Shown: positions 16,746 to 23,908, counted from the stretch's first letter. The stretch: DNA of 26,157 bases from CAYPEL01 sp964409635 (GCA_964409635.1 CAYPEL010000021.1:1-26157); one strand, 5' to 3'. A program made the numbers and translations. Notes: generated from the letters alone by a model not told the origin.

Positions 16746-17552
16746 TTACTCGACGTTAATACTGTAGGAGCGGTTGCTGTAATAGCGCGCCACGTTAATT
16801 TTGTCGCCATCGGTCAGCAGGTTGGCGGTGTTTTTCATCATCGCCATATGGTCATTATCGCGTTCGCCGCTTTGCCATTTGTTGATTTGGCTGATGATGT
16901 ACTGGACTGGTTGTCCAGCCAGCGGTGGAAAGTGTTCGCCAAAGCCTTCACCGTTAGGACCATGGCAAGCATCACAACGCGGCATCAGGTATTGTGGCTT
17001 GCCGCGTATAGCCAGTTCCTGGCCGCGTTCCAGAGTCTGAAAATCGACCGGTTCCGGGTTGCTGGAAAAAGGCAGGCTGCCGTAGTAGTTGCCGAGTTGT
17101 ACAATTTCTTCTTCGCTTAATTGTTGGGCTATCGGATTCATCATCGCATCCATACGGATACCGGGGGTAAAGATTGTCAGGTCTTTATAGATACCCGGCG
17201 TCTTTTCATAATCACGAGAAATCGGATCGACTTTGACACCGATATCGAGTGGGTCGCGGGCAAAATCGCGCAATTGTTTGGCGATATATTTTGGATGCAG
17301 ACCGGCAAGCCGAGGATAACCCAGTTCAAAATTACCTTCGCCGTTTTCACCGTGACAGGCGGTGCAGGCGGCAACTCCATCGCGGCCTTTCAGTGCCAGT
17401 TGTTTTCCGGCGACAGCGGCAACCATGTTGACGTCGATGCTGTAACTCTTCGGTTTTTGCTGGTGCAAGTAGGCAGCACCAGCGCCGACCACGATAAGAA
17501 AAACCATGATCAGTCTGCGTGCACGTGTGTCCAGCCAGGTTTCATTAGACAT
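16746..17552 (-). CDS. tsdB: TsdB-type diheme cytochrome c, membrane-anchored
   Basis: A 268-residue diheme cytochrome with two cytochrome c4-like halves. Heme sites are CTACH (residues 63-67, followed by GENGEGN) and CDACH (193-197, followed by GPNGEGF). Methionine candidates for distal ligands lie in FTPGIRMDAMM and HMAMMKNTANLLTD. Residues 13-29 form a hydrophobic helix without a good cleavage site, so the protein is probably anchored in the inner membrane by an uncleaved N-terminal helix. TsdB accepts electrons from TsdA and passes them to the respiratory chain; this role is assigned from heme content and its place directly before tsdA. It starts 24 bases after the YeeE/YedE-type gene. 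Confidence 0.87.
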   Translation of the reverse strand: MSNETWLDTRARRLIMVFLIVVGAGAAYLHQQKPKSYSIDVNMVAAVAGKQLALKGRDGVAACTACHGENGEGNFELGYPRLAGLHPKYIAKQLRDFARDPLDIGVKVDPISRDYEKTPGIYKDLTIFTPGIRMDAMMNPIAQQLSEEEIVQLGNYYGSLPFSSNPEPVDFQTLERGQELAIRGKPQYLMPRCDACHGPNGEGFGEHFPPLAGQPVQYIISQINKWQSGERDNDHMAMMKNTANLLTDGDKINVARYYSNRSYSINVE

Positions 17553-17576
17553 GAGTGTGGGGCCTTGATGTCGTGG

Positions 17577-18050
17577 TTAGGTTTGACGGGCAGCAGGTGA
17601 GTCTAAAGGGCTGGCGCCGCCATCCGGCTCACTGCTAAATCGCAAATGCAGGGCTTCAAATAAATACATCCCCACCGCCATGGACATGATGAAGGTCAAC
17701 ACGGCGCTGTTACCGGAGACGGCAGACACCAGCGCAGGTCCTGGGCAAAATCCGGCCATACCCCAGCCAATACCAAACAAGGCGGCGCCACCAATCAGAC
17801 GGGCATCAAGGTCCATACGGGTCGGTAATTGAAATTTACCAGCGAACACAGAAGCATCGCGGGATAGCGTCAGTCTTTGGCCGACAAAGTAGGTGGCGAC
17901 ACCACCGAACATCACCATAATCAGACTCGGATCCCAGTTACCGATAAAATCCAGAAAGTTAACTACTTTCTCAGGTTGGGTCATTCCTGAGATGCCCAGG
18001 CCAATAGAGAAAACCACGCCGCAGAGAAAGACAATAATATTGGCAAGCAT
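17577..18050 (-). CDS. YeeE/YedE-family half-transporter, second of a pair
   Basis: A 157-residue membrane protein with about four or five helices and the YeeE/YedE signature GIGWGMAGFCPGPALV, in which the Cys is the conserved residue of the family. Related proteins (YeeE/TsuA and the PmpA/PmpB pair) import thiosulfate or other sulfur species. The ATG at 18050 is chosen over an upstream in-frame start because it overlaps the stop codon of the preceding partner by one base (TAATG) and starts directly with a membrane helix. Together with its neighbour it probably forms one functional unit. Confidence 0.88.
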   Translation of the reverse strand: MLANIIVFLCGVVFSIGLGISGMTQPEKVVNFLDFIGNWDPSLIMVMFGGVATYFVGQRLTLSRDASVFAGKFQLPTRMDLDARLIGGAALFGIGWGMAGFCPGPALVSAVSGNSAVLTFIMSMAVGMYLFEALHLRFSSEPDGGASPLDSPAARQT

Positions 18051-18481
18051 TAAATAGTCCCTCCAAAGACATGGTTGATCACGATGGCGGTAACAGACCC
18101 GGTCGTCATAAAGGTTCCGGCTGCGGCAATAGACCTGGGCGCCAGGCGGCCGATGCCGCACACGCCGTGCCCACTGGTGCAGCCGTTGCCCAAACGCGCA
18201 CCGAAGCCGACCAGTAAACCGGCGGCCATAATACTGAGAGTAGAACGTTCAATTTTGAATTCCAGGGATTCCGGGTAAAACATACGGAGTAAAATGCCAC
18301 CCGCAATAAGCCCTAATACGAAAAGCGCGCGCCACAGCGTGTCTCCCCGTTTGGTATGCAGCAAGCCACCGAAAATACCGCTGATGCCGGCAATCTTTGC
18401 GTTGAATAACAGCATGGCCACGGAGGCCAGGCCGATCAATATACCGCCGACCAGTGAGGCCACTGGCGTGAAGTTTTCCAT
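18050..18481 (-). CDS. YeeE/YedE-family half-transporter, first of a pair and first gene of the operon
   Basis: A 143-residue inner-membrane protein with the family motif GNGCTSGHGVCG, whose two cysteines are thought to handle sulfur species in YeeE-type transporters. It is half the length of fused YeeE proteins and pairs with the next gene. The ATG at 18481 has an AAGGA 7 bases upstream and is preferred to an in-frame TTG at 18526. It is the promoter-proximal gene of the thiosulfate operon, about 115 bases from the predicted sigma-54-type start site. The transported species (thiosulfate, sulfite or a sulfane carrier) is inferred from the family and neighbours. Confidence 0.88.
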   Translation of the reverse strand: MENFTPVASLVGGILIGLASVAMLLFNAKIAGISGIFGGLLHTKRGDTLWRALFVLGLIAGGILLRMFYPESLEFKIERSTLSIMAAGLLVGFGARLGNGCTSGHGVCGIGRLAPRSIAAAGTFMTTGSVTAIVINHVFGGTI

Positions 18482-18604
18482 TTTCCCGTCCTTATTATTA
18501 CGATGTGATGCTGTAACCAGATGCAAGTTACAGTGATAATTTTGTAAACTACGTTAAAAATATGATCGTTAGTCTATCGACAAGAATAAACTAACAGCAA
18601 CATA

Positions 18605-18622
18605 TTGCAAATACAGGGCCAA
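18605..18622 (-). promoter_or_regulatory. Candidate sigma-54 promoter of the thiosulfate operon
   Basis: The minus strand reads TTGGCCCTGTATTTGCAA. GG and GC are separated by exactly 10 bases, with TGGC at -24 and TTGCA at -12. Position -20 differs from the best consensus (C for A). The predicted start is near 18595. The same DNA could instead serve a sigma-70 promoter with a CAATAT -10 box, activated by the FNR-like site at 18633-18646, so the sigma factor is not certain. Confidence 0.6.
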
Positions 18623-18632
18623 CTTTAAAATA

Positions 18633-18646
18633 TTAATATATATCAA
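18633..18646 (-). promoter_or_regulatory. FNR/Anr-like box upstream of the thiosulfate operon
   Basis: TTAATATATATCAA fits TTGAT-N4-ATCAA at 9 of 10 defined positions. Its centre lies about 41-44 bases upstream of the start site predicted for the operon, the classic class II activator distance. The region is AT-rich, which raises the chance of a random match. Confidence 0.4.
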
Positions 18647-18864
18647 TTAGTTAATTATAAATGTCAGGTCATTATTAGACCTTAGCGCCTGGGTGCGGCA
18701 AAGTGTCACATATACCGACACTTGTCTATATAAATCGTAGTAAATTCGTAGATAATTGATTATGAAATATCTAACATAATAAATTACTAATATTAAAATA
18801 TACTTAAATATATATTTAAGGATAGACAATAACATACTGTTATATATTGAAATAATTTAAAGTA

Positions 18865-18878
18865 TTGATCTATATCAG
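18865..18878 (+). promoter_or_regulatory. FNR/Anr-like box with nearby -10 element
   Basis: TTGATCTATATCAG matches TTGAT-N4-ATCAA at 9 of 10 positions. It is followed by TTGACA (18883-18888) and TATGAT (18904-18909), the latter a good -10 box on the plus strand. The 15-base spacing of TTGACA to TATGAT is short, but an FNR-activated promoter would not need the -35. It would read toward the motY-like gene about 215 bases away. Confidence 0.4.
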
Positions 18879-18934
18879 AGGATTGACAAGTAAATAAGAA
18901 ATGTATGATATTCCGACATATTAATATGACATGC

Positions 18935-18954
18935 TGACAGTTTGTCATGTCATG
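18935..18954. promoter_or_regulatory. Candidate enhancer site, copy 1 (shared palindromic motif)
   Basis: TGACAGTTTGTCATGTCATG occurs here and, identically, at 23421-23440. Here the left arm is interrupted (ATGACATG-CT-GACA), so the dyad is imperfect. It lies about 320 bp upstream of the candidate sigma-54 promoter of the thiosulfate operon. Proposed target: the enhancer-binding protein encoded at 24054-25460 (inference). Confidence 0.55.
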
Positions 18955-19132
18955 ATGGCAAATCTAAGTATTTTTGTAGGGCCTTGAAAGACTAGACTAT
19001 GACCTTATGTCTCAGTTAAAGATAGATGGTTGTCTATCTGTTTCGCTGTATTCCCCTGCCGTGTTATTCCAGTTTTTTTATCCATATTGAATAGTGTTCA
19101 AGCAAATCCATCAGCACGTCGAAACAACACAT

Positions 19133-20011
19133 ATGGATAACTACACCTTTATAGGAATTTGTGGGCGCTTACTTTTTGTTCTCGGCCTGCTAGGGCCATT
19201 TTCCGCTTATGCGCTGCAACAACAATTTCAGGCCTCCATGGAAGAGTCCACCTGGCGCGTCGAGGCTGCCCGGAATCATTGCTCGCTGAGCCATGTTATT
19301 CCTCGTTTTGGCGTGGCGCGTTTCAGCCAGGCATCCAGGAAACGTTTGCAATTCGAAATTGATACGGCTCAGCCACCGGTTAACGCTCAATCAGTGAGAA
19401 TTGTATCTATGTTGCCGCCGTGGAAATATGGTGAGGCAGAAACGCATTTAGGTTATGTCGAACTCGCCAGCAAAAAAACGCCCTTGCACTTACCGCGCAA
19501 GCAGGCGCTACGGCTGTACTACGAACTTGAACAGGGCAGAATGCCGGCCCTGTTGTTCGATGACTGGGCAGATGGCGCTGATCAGGTTGAAGTGCGGCTT
19601 TCGCCGGTTCGTTTCAGGGAGTCGCTGCAGGAATTTCAGGCCTGTACCGATCAGTTGATCTATCTCGATTTTGATCCGCTGAGTGAACAGATAATAAAAT
19701 TTTCTACCAATAGTACGGCTCTGAAGTTGGAGGCGCGTAATCTGTTACAACAGGTCGCGCGCGAATTCAGGCAGCAGCCAGGTGTACGTATCATTCTGGG
19801 TGGGCATACAGATGAACGCGGAACTGAAGGCTATAATTTGAATCTGTCTAAAAATCGGGCGGCTTTTGTAGCGCGTTACCTGAGGTCGCGCGGGGTGCCA
19901 GCGGGGGCGATTGAACAACGCTTCTTTGGCGAATCACAGCCGGTTAATGAACAAAGTAGCCAGGAGGCCTGGGCTAAAAACCGCCGGGTGATGGTTTGGA
20001 TTACCAAGTAG
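19133..20011 (+). CDS. MotY-like protein with OmpA C-terminal domain
   Basis: A 292-residue protein with a signal peptide (cleavage near AYA|LQQQ), an N-terminal beta domain resembling MotY_N (FQASMEESTWRVEAARNHCSLSHVIPRFGVARF) and a C-terminal OmpA-like peptidoglycan-binding domain (FSTNSTALK, GGHTDERGTEGYNLNLSKNRA, FFGESQPV, NRRVMVWI). In Vibrio and Pseudomonas, MotY forms the T-ring that couples sodium- or proton-driven stators to the flagellum. There are no other flagellar genes in the window, but motY is often solitary. I chose the ATG at 19133; a GTG at 19094 would add 13 residues ahead of the signal peptide. A non-flagellar OmpA-family role cannot be excluded. Confidence 0.8.
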   Translation: MDNYTFIGICGRLLFVLGLLGPFSAYALQQQFQASMEESTWRVEAARNHCSLSHVIPRFGVARFSQASRKRLQFEIDTAQPPVNAQSVRIVSMLPPWKYGEAETHLGYVELASKKTPLHLPRKQALRLYYELEQGRMPALLFDDWADGADQVEVRLSPVRFRESLQEFQACTDQLIYLDFDPLSEQIIKFSTNSTALKLEARNLLQQVAREFRQQPGVRIILGGHTDERGTEGYNLNLSKNRAAFVARYLRSRGVPAGAIEQRFFGESQPVNEQSSQEAWAKNRRVMVWITK

Positions 20012-20042
20012 CGTCTGGCATATTTTACTAATACGTACATTG

Positions 20043-20142
20043 ATTGTCGCCCCATGATTTACAGACCCGCTGTGAATACATCCCTGTACGCTCAGCGGCA
20101 GCTTCCCTGCTGCCGATGGTCTGAAAATCATGGGGCGACAAT
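20043..20142. repeat. Cloverleaf-like palindromic element between motY-like gene and regA
   Basis: A 25-base outer stem (20043-20067 with 20118-20142) matches at 24 of 25 positions. The 50-base interior holds two further hairpins: GCTG..TACA-TCCC-TGTA..CAGC (20069-20096) and the perfect GGCAGC-TTCCCT-GCTGCC (20097-20114). The interior resembles ATCCCTG-type intergenic repeats I recall from gammaproteobacterial genomes. It lies between convergent genes and could terminate both, but its size and symmetry suggest a dispersed repeat. Confidence 0.7.
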
Positions 20143-20193
20143 TAACATACTGCCTTGTAGTAGATTGTATCTACAGTGGTTGTAGTATTTGTT

Positions 20194-20739
20194 TCATTCC
20201 CTCACTGGCTTCTTCGACAACTTCCGCTGCAAGGTTCGCCGGTGCATATGCAGTTTACGCGCAGCCGCTGAAATATTTCCGTCGCAATCGGCCAGTACCC
20301 GTTGCAAGTGCTCCCACTCCAGCCGTTTTACAGACAGTGGATTGTCTGCGAGTGGCACGCTGGAATCACCTTCATCTTTGTGTAATGCGGCGAGAATGTC
20401 ATCGACCTCTGCGGGTTTGGTCAGGTAGTGAATCGCACCGAGTTTTATGGCTTCTACAGCGGTGGTGATACTGGCGTAACCGGTAAGCATGACCATGCGG
20501 GTGTTTTCATCCAGGTCATGCAGCTGTTCTGCCAGCGTAAGCCCTGACGCTCGTCCTATGCGTAAATCAATGATGGCGTATTCCGGGTCTTCCTTCCTGG
20601 CTATCGCTATCCCGTCATTAATAGTGTGTGCTGTATGCGTTTTATAGCCTCGATCTGTCAGTGCATCTGCTAGTACTTCACAGAACAACTCGTCGTCATC
20701 AACTATCAGTACAGTGGGTTTGTCGATATTTTCTGTCAT
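20194..20739 (-). CDS. regA: RegA/ActR/PrrA-family response regulator
   Basis: A 181-residue redox response regulator. The receiver domain has the acidic triad in VDDDE, phospho-acceptor Asp58 (AIIDLRIG), the Thr in MLTGYAS and the Lys in YLTKPAE. After a short linker comes a Fis-type helix-turn-helix (GNISAAARKLHMHRRTLQRKLSKKP) that is nearly identical across the RegA/ActR/RoxR family. It overlaps the kinase gene by four bases (ATGA). RegA-type proteins control respiratory, carbon-fixation and nitrogen genes according to quinone redox state, so this pair could link thiosulfate and nitrate metabolism. Targets in this window are not evident. Confidence 0.93.
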   Translation of the reverse strand: MTENIDKPTVLIVDDDELFCEVLADALTDRGYKTHTAHTINDGIAIARKEDPEYAIIDLRIGRASGLTLAEQLHDLDENTRMVMLTGYASITTAVEAIKLGAIHYLTKPAEVDDILAALHKDEGDSSVPLADNPLSVKRLEWEHLQRVLADCDGNISAAARKLHMHRRTLQRKLSKKPVRE

Positions 20740-22007
20740 GTTGCGGTATCGCTGATCAGGGGTAGCCGTATATGGGTGCGGGTGCCGCCGCCTTCCCGGT
20801 CGAAAAGGTCAATTTGTCCACCCAGGCGTTGAATAGTCGCGTGAGTCAGGAACAGGCCGAGGCCCATGCCGTGCTCCTTGCTGCTGTGTTGCCGTTGACC
20901 GATTGTCTTTGTGGTTTCAGGGTGCAAACCTGGGCCGCGATCGAGTATATCAATAGTTAACCTTTGCGCATTCCAGGCGGCATTAAGCCGCAGGTTGTCC
21001 GGCGAGGCATCTGCGGCATTATTTAACAGGTTGATTATGGATTGCTGCAAGGTGCGCTCATTAAGTATGTGCGCTTGCAGGTTATCGGCTTGCATAGAGG
21101 TGTTTAATTCCATATCTAAGCGTTGGCCCTTCCAAAGTGAAATTACTTGTTCAATAAAAGTTTGTACCGGTACCACACCACCAGCCTCGGCTTGTACGGC
21201 GCCCGCTGAAGCAGAAATGACAGACAGTGCTTGCTTGCAACGCAGGATCTGGCTGTGGAGAATTTGTAATTTTCCCTGCACGGGTTCAGGTAGATTATTC
21301 CTGCGTTGCAGCTCACCGGTAACGACAGCCATCGTGGCCAGTGGTGTGCCTAACTCATGCGCTGCCCCGGTGGCAAGTGTGCCCAGGGCAATTAATTGTT
21401 CATCGCGTAATGCCCGCTCCCGGGCATTGGCCAGGTCGCGGTCACGCTCGCGCAAGCTTTGCGCCATGCCGACAATAAACCAGGCAACCAGTACCGCGCT
21501 GAGTACGAAACCGAACCACATGCCGAACACGTGCTGACTGAAGCCGCTGTCGTGGTGCATGTGCGCCTGGCCTGCTAGTGGCAGAAACTTGAACATCAGC
21601 AGGCTGTAACAGGCTGTGGTCAGACCCGCCATCAGCCAGGTAGCCCACTGTGAAAGTACGGTCGCGGTAATCATTAAGGGAATAAGATAAAACCAGGCGA
21701 AGGGATTAGTTGCACCACCGGTGAAATATAAAACACCGGTTAGGGCAAAAACATCGAAGATTAGTTGAGCAAAGAGTTCTGCGTCCTTGATATCGGCCTT
21801 ACTCCTGGTTCGATGCCAGGTCCAGATATTGGCCACTCCCATAACACCAATGATCCCTAGCAGAGGGGCTAAGGGTGGCTGCATGTTTGTGAAACTTTTG
21901 ATGGCAAGCAGCGCGATCAGTTCGCCTGCAATCATTAGAGATCTGAGGTATGACAGGCGTTTGAGGTTGCGGTGATTACTGGCCTGGCGGGGCTCATGGC
22001 TTTGCAT
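20736..22007 (-). CDS. regB: RegB/PrrB/RoxS-family redox sensor histidine kinase
   Basis: Membrane histidine kinase with about six N-terminal helices, then dimerisation and ATPase domains. Family hallmarks are present: the quinone-binding heptapeptide GGATNPF (about residues 97-103), the H-box GAAHELGTPLATM with His at about 217, and a Cys in ILRCKQAL (about residue 257), the position of the redox-active cysteine of RegB. The ATP-binding part shows NLLNNAADAS, DRGPGL and GMGLGLFL. The ATG at 22007 is used; an in-frame TTG at 22049 has a GGGGAA upstream and is possible. It is transcribed with regA and divergently from the His/Met-rich outer-membrane protein gene. Confidence 0.92.
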   Translation of the reverse strand: MQSHEPRQASNHRNLKRLSYLRSLMIAGELIALLAIKSFTNMQPPLAPLLGIIGVMGVANIWTWHRTRSKADIKDAELFAQLIFDVFALTGVLYFTGGATNPFAWFYLIPLMITATVLSQWATWLMAGLTTACYSLLMFKFLPLAGQAHMHHDSGFSQHVFGMWFGFVLSAVLVAWFIVGMAQSLRERDRDLANARERALRDEQLIALGTLATGAAHELGTPLATMAVVTGELQRRNNLPEPVQGKLQILHSQILRCKQALSVISASAGAVQAEAGGVVPVQTFIEQVISLWKGQRLDMELNTSMQADNLQAHILNERTLQQSIINLLNNAADASPDNLRLNAAWNAQRLTIDILDRGPGLHPETTKTIGQRQHSSKEHGMGLGLFLTHATIQRLGGQIDLFDREGGGTRTHIRLPLISDTAT

Positions 22008-22168
22008 GTCTGAATTGTACACCGGCCTATTCGAAATTGGCTGCGACAATATGCCACATTCCCCAGCAATTTAGTTCCTGTATATCATACGTAAAGCCGG
22101 GTTGGGGTAAGGAGCGTCGGTATTCAAAGCAGGGAGAGGCATACCAATAAACTATAAGGTTTCCTATA

Positions 22169-23164
22169 ATGAAAATTCAAACAGTCATCCTGTTCGGGAT
22201 GAGCCTCGCGAGCAGCAGTGTTCTGCTGGCCGACCATATCCACGATCATATTGATTACTCGCCGGTTGGTGTTATGGGCAGTCATACACATACTCAGGGT
22301 AGCGCCATGTTTTCCTATCGATACATGCGGATGCAAATGAACGGGTTGCGTGATGGAACAGATGACCTAACGGATGCAGAGGTACTGCAGAATTTCATGG
22401 TGACACCAACGCGTATGACCATGCAGATGCATATGTTTGGCGGCATGTATGCGCTCACCGATAACCTTACCATTATGGCTATGTTGCCGCTGGTAAAAAA
22501 AGATATGGATCACGTTACCCGGATGGGCGTGCGCTTTACCACGCGTTCAGAAGGCCTGGGTGATATCAAATTAAGCGGGCTATATACACTTAAAAATTGG
22601 AATAGGCAGCAGATTCACTTGAATACAGGCATCAGCTTGCCAAGCGGTGACATTGATGAAAGAGACGATACGCCTGCCATGGCGAATGCGCAGCTGCCTT
22701 ATCCCATGCAATTGGGTTCCGGCAGTTGGGATCTGTTGCCCGGTCTGACCTACTCGGGACAGAATGATGTTTTTTCCTGGGGTGCACAGGCTTTAGGAAC
22801 AATTCGTCTGAACGACAATGACAATGATTACCGGTTGGGGAACCGTCTTGAGCTGACAGGTTGGGGTTCAAAAAAAATCACCCCTGCCTTGAACGTTTCA
22901 TTGCGGTTTAAAGGCGTGGTCTGGGCTGATATTAATGGCAAGGATCCTAAACTCAATCCGCTGATGGTGCCAACTGCCGATACCAGTTTGCAGGGGGGGA
23001 AGCGCCTTGATGTTTTTGCTGGTCTGAACTTCTCTCCCAGCAGCGGTATCACCAAAGGGCACAGGCTGGCAATTGAAGTAGGTGTACCGGTATACGAAGA
23101 TCTTGATGGCCCTCAAATGAGTACCCAATGGATGCTTTCCGCCGGCTGGCAGTACGTTATGTAA
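22169..23164 (+). CDS. His/Met-rich outer-membrane barrel protein
   Basis: A 331-residue precursor with a signal peptide (cleavage near LLA|DHIHD) and a predicted beta-barrel body ending in WQYVM. The N-terminal third is rich in His and Met: DHIHDHIDYSPVGVMGSH, then RYMRMQMNG, then TRMTMQMHMFGGMYAL and MAMLPLVKKDMDHVTRMG. This pattern belongs to a family of outer-membrane proteins with phenol-degradation MetA-like barrels that I recall near copper-handling genes, so metal binding is plausible but unproven. A TAAGG lies about 10 bases upstream of the ATG. It diverges from regB and stands alone, with a long non-coding stretch after it. Confidence 0.82.
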   Translation: MKIQTVILFGMSLASSSVLLADHIHDHIDYSPVGVMGSHTHTQGSAMFSYRYMRMQMNGLRDGTDDLTDAEVLQNFMVTPTRMTMQMHMFGGMYALTDNLTIMAMLPLVKKDMDHVTRMGVRFTTRSEGLGDIKLSGLYTLKNWNRQQIHLNTGISLPSGDIDERDDTPAMANAQLPYPMQLGSGSWDLLPGLTYSGQNDVFSWGAQALGTIRLNDNDNDYRLGNRLELTGWGSKKITPALNVSLRFKGVVWADINGKDPKLNPLMVPTADTSLQGGKRLDVFAGLNFSPSSGITKGHRLAIEVGVPVYEDLDGPQMSTQWMLSAGWQYVM

Positions 23165-23412
23165 ATATTGATGCATGGACGCACAAGGCGCTCATTTTTG
23201 CGTGCCGGATGAATGCAGGTTGTATGACCGGCTGTTAAGGATTGTAGTGGGTGGAGGTGCAGGTGCAGGATTGGAATTCTGACATTATTGCCTGGTGAAT
23301 TGGCGTCCTGTGAAAACGTTGTTTGGAAGTAAAACCTGTAAAGCACATAGTCTGATGTAGACAGGTTATGCCGGGTTAACTTACTGAATTAAACTAAGTC
23401 TAAAAATGACAA

Positions 23413-23441
23413 CCATGACATGACAGTTTGTCATGTCATGG
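23413..23441. promoter_or_regulatory. Candidate enhancer site, copy 2 (perfect 13-bp palindrome)
   Basis: CCATGACATGACA and its exact inverse TGTCATGTCATGG flank a 3-base GTT centre. The core TGACAGTTTGTCATGTCATG is identical to 18935-18954. An extra ATGACA half-site precedes it at 23406. It lies about 340 bp upstream of the sigma-54 promoter at 23765, a distance compatible with DNA looping. Confidence 0.6.
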
Positions 23442-23764
23442 CGGGCTATGTCGAAAATATTTACATTTAGAATGTATGCTATAGCACTGTTTTTCAATAT
23501 TATGTAGTTTATTATTTAATTATTAATTAATTAAAATATAAATTTATAAACATCGAGTAAAAATGTACGCTTTCCCTTTGCGGTTGATAATATACTGATT
23601 TTTAATAAATTATTATTTTTTACCCGTCCCTGCTATTTTGTCACCGTAAAACGATTATTTTAATTATCGGCAATCTTTACACTTCTGCCAACTTCTGCCG
23701 CATAGTTGTCGTGATCTGTCAGATCATTTTGTAACTCTCTGTAACTAATGTAGGAATTCTTACA

Positions 23765-23780
23765 TGGCATAAGTATTGCT
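23765..23780 (+). promoter_or_regulatory. Sigma-54 promoter of the enhancer-binding protein gene
   Basis: TGGCATAAGTATTGCT is a near-perfect -24/-12 element with correct 10-base GG-GC spacing. The predicted start is near 23791, giving a leader of about 260 bases before the ATG at 24054. The leader contains the short reading frames described at 23909-24045. Confidence 0.7.
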
Positions 23781-23908
23781 CTGACATAGTGTAGTCATAA
23801 CCGTCCGTGAGTGGATAAATTTAGTCGAAGGTCTAGTGCTATCTGTTTAGGAAGGCTAGTGATGTAACAGGCTAACTCAAATTAAACTGTTAGCCAGGTT
23901 TCGGCAAA

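Larger units (their letters stand above)
18482..19132. other. AT-rich intergenic region between the thiosulfate operon and motY-like gene
   Basis: This divergent spacer of about 650 bp contains no convincing gene. It is much richer in A and T than its flanks. Besides the listed sigma-54-like, FNR-like and palindromic sites, it has an 18-base perfect palindrome CTTAAATATATATTTAAG (18803-18820), a 6-bp dyad ATAACA/TGTTAT (18829-18843) and a 7-bp hairpin AGATAGA/TCTATCT near 19020-19040. The one long minus-strand reading frame (about 62 codons) is almost all Ile/Tyr/Leu and looks like AT bias. Confidence 0.7.
23165..23908. other. Long AT-rich intergenic region before the enhancer-binding protein gene
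   Basis: No convincing gene is seen here. From about 23440 to 23660 the sequence is very AT-rich. It contains a perfect palindrome (23413-23441), a 15-base dyad TGATCTGTCAGATCA (23712-23726), a direct repeat of CTTCTGCC near 23685-23700 and a sigma-54 promoter (23765-23780). The layout matches a regulatory region for the downstream activator gene. Confidence 0.65.

Noticed and set aside
16762..16780. TGTAGGAGCGGTTGCTGTAA inside the end of tsdB, resembling a REP arm
   Set aside because: It lies within coding sequence for the tsdB C-terminus and has no inverted partner nearby, so the likeness to the 4820 element is probably chance.
18647..18835. Minus-strand 62-codon frame in the AT-rich spacer
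   Set aside because: Its translation is dominated by Ile, Tyr and Leu as expected from AT bias. It has no credible ribosome-binding site and overlaps palindromic regulatory DNA.
23177..23215. Possible terminator after the His/Met-rich barrel gene
   Set aside because: Only a 5-bp stem (ACGCA / TGCGT) with a long loop and an internal T-run is present, too weak to call.
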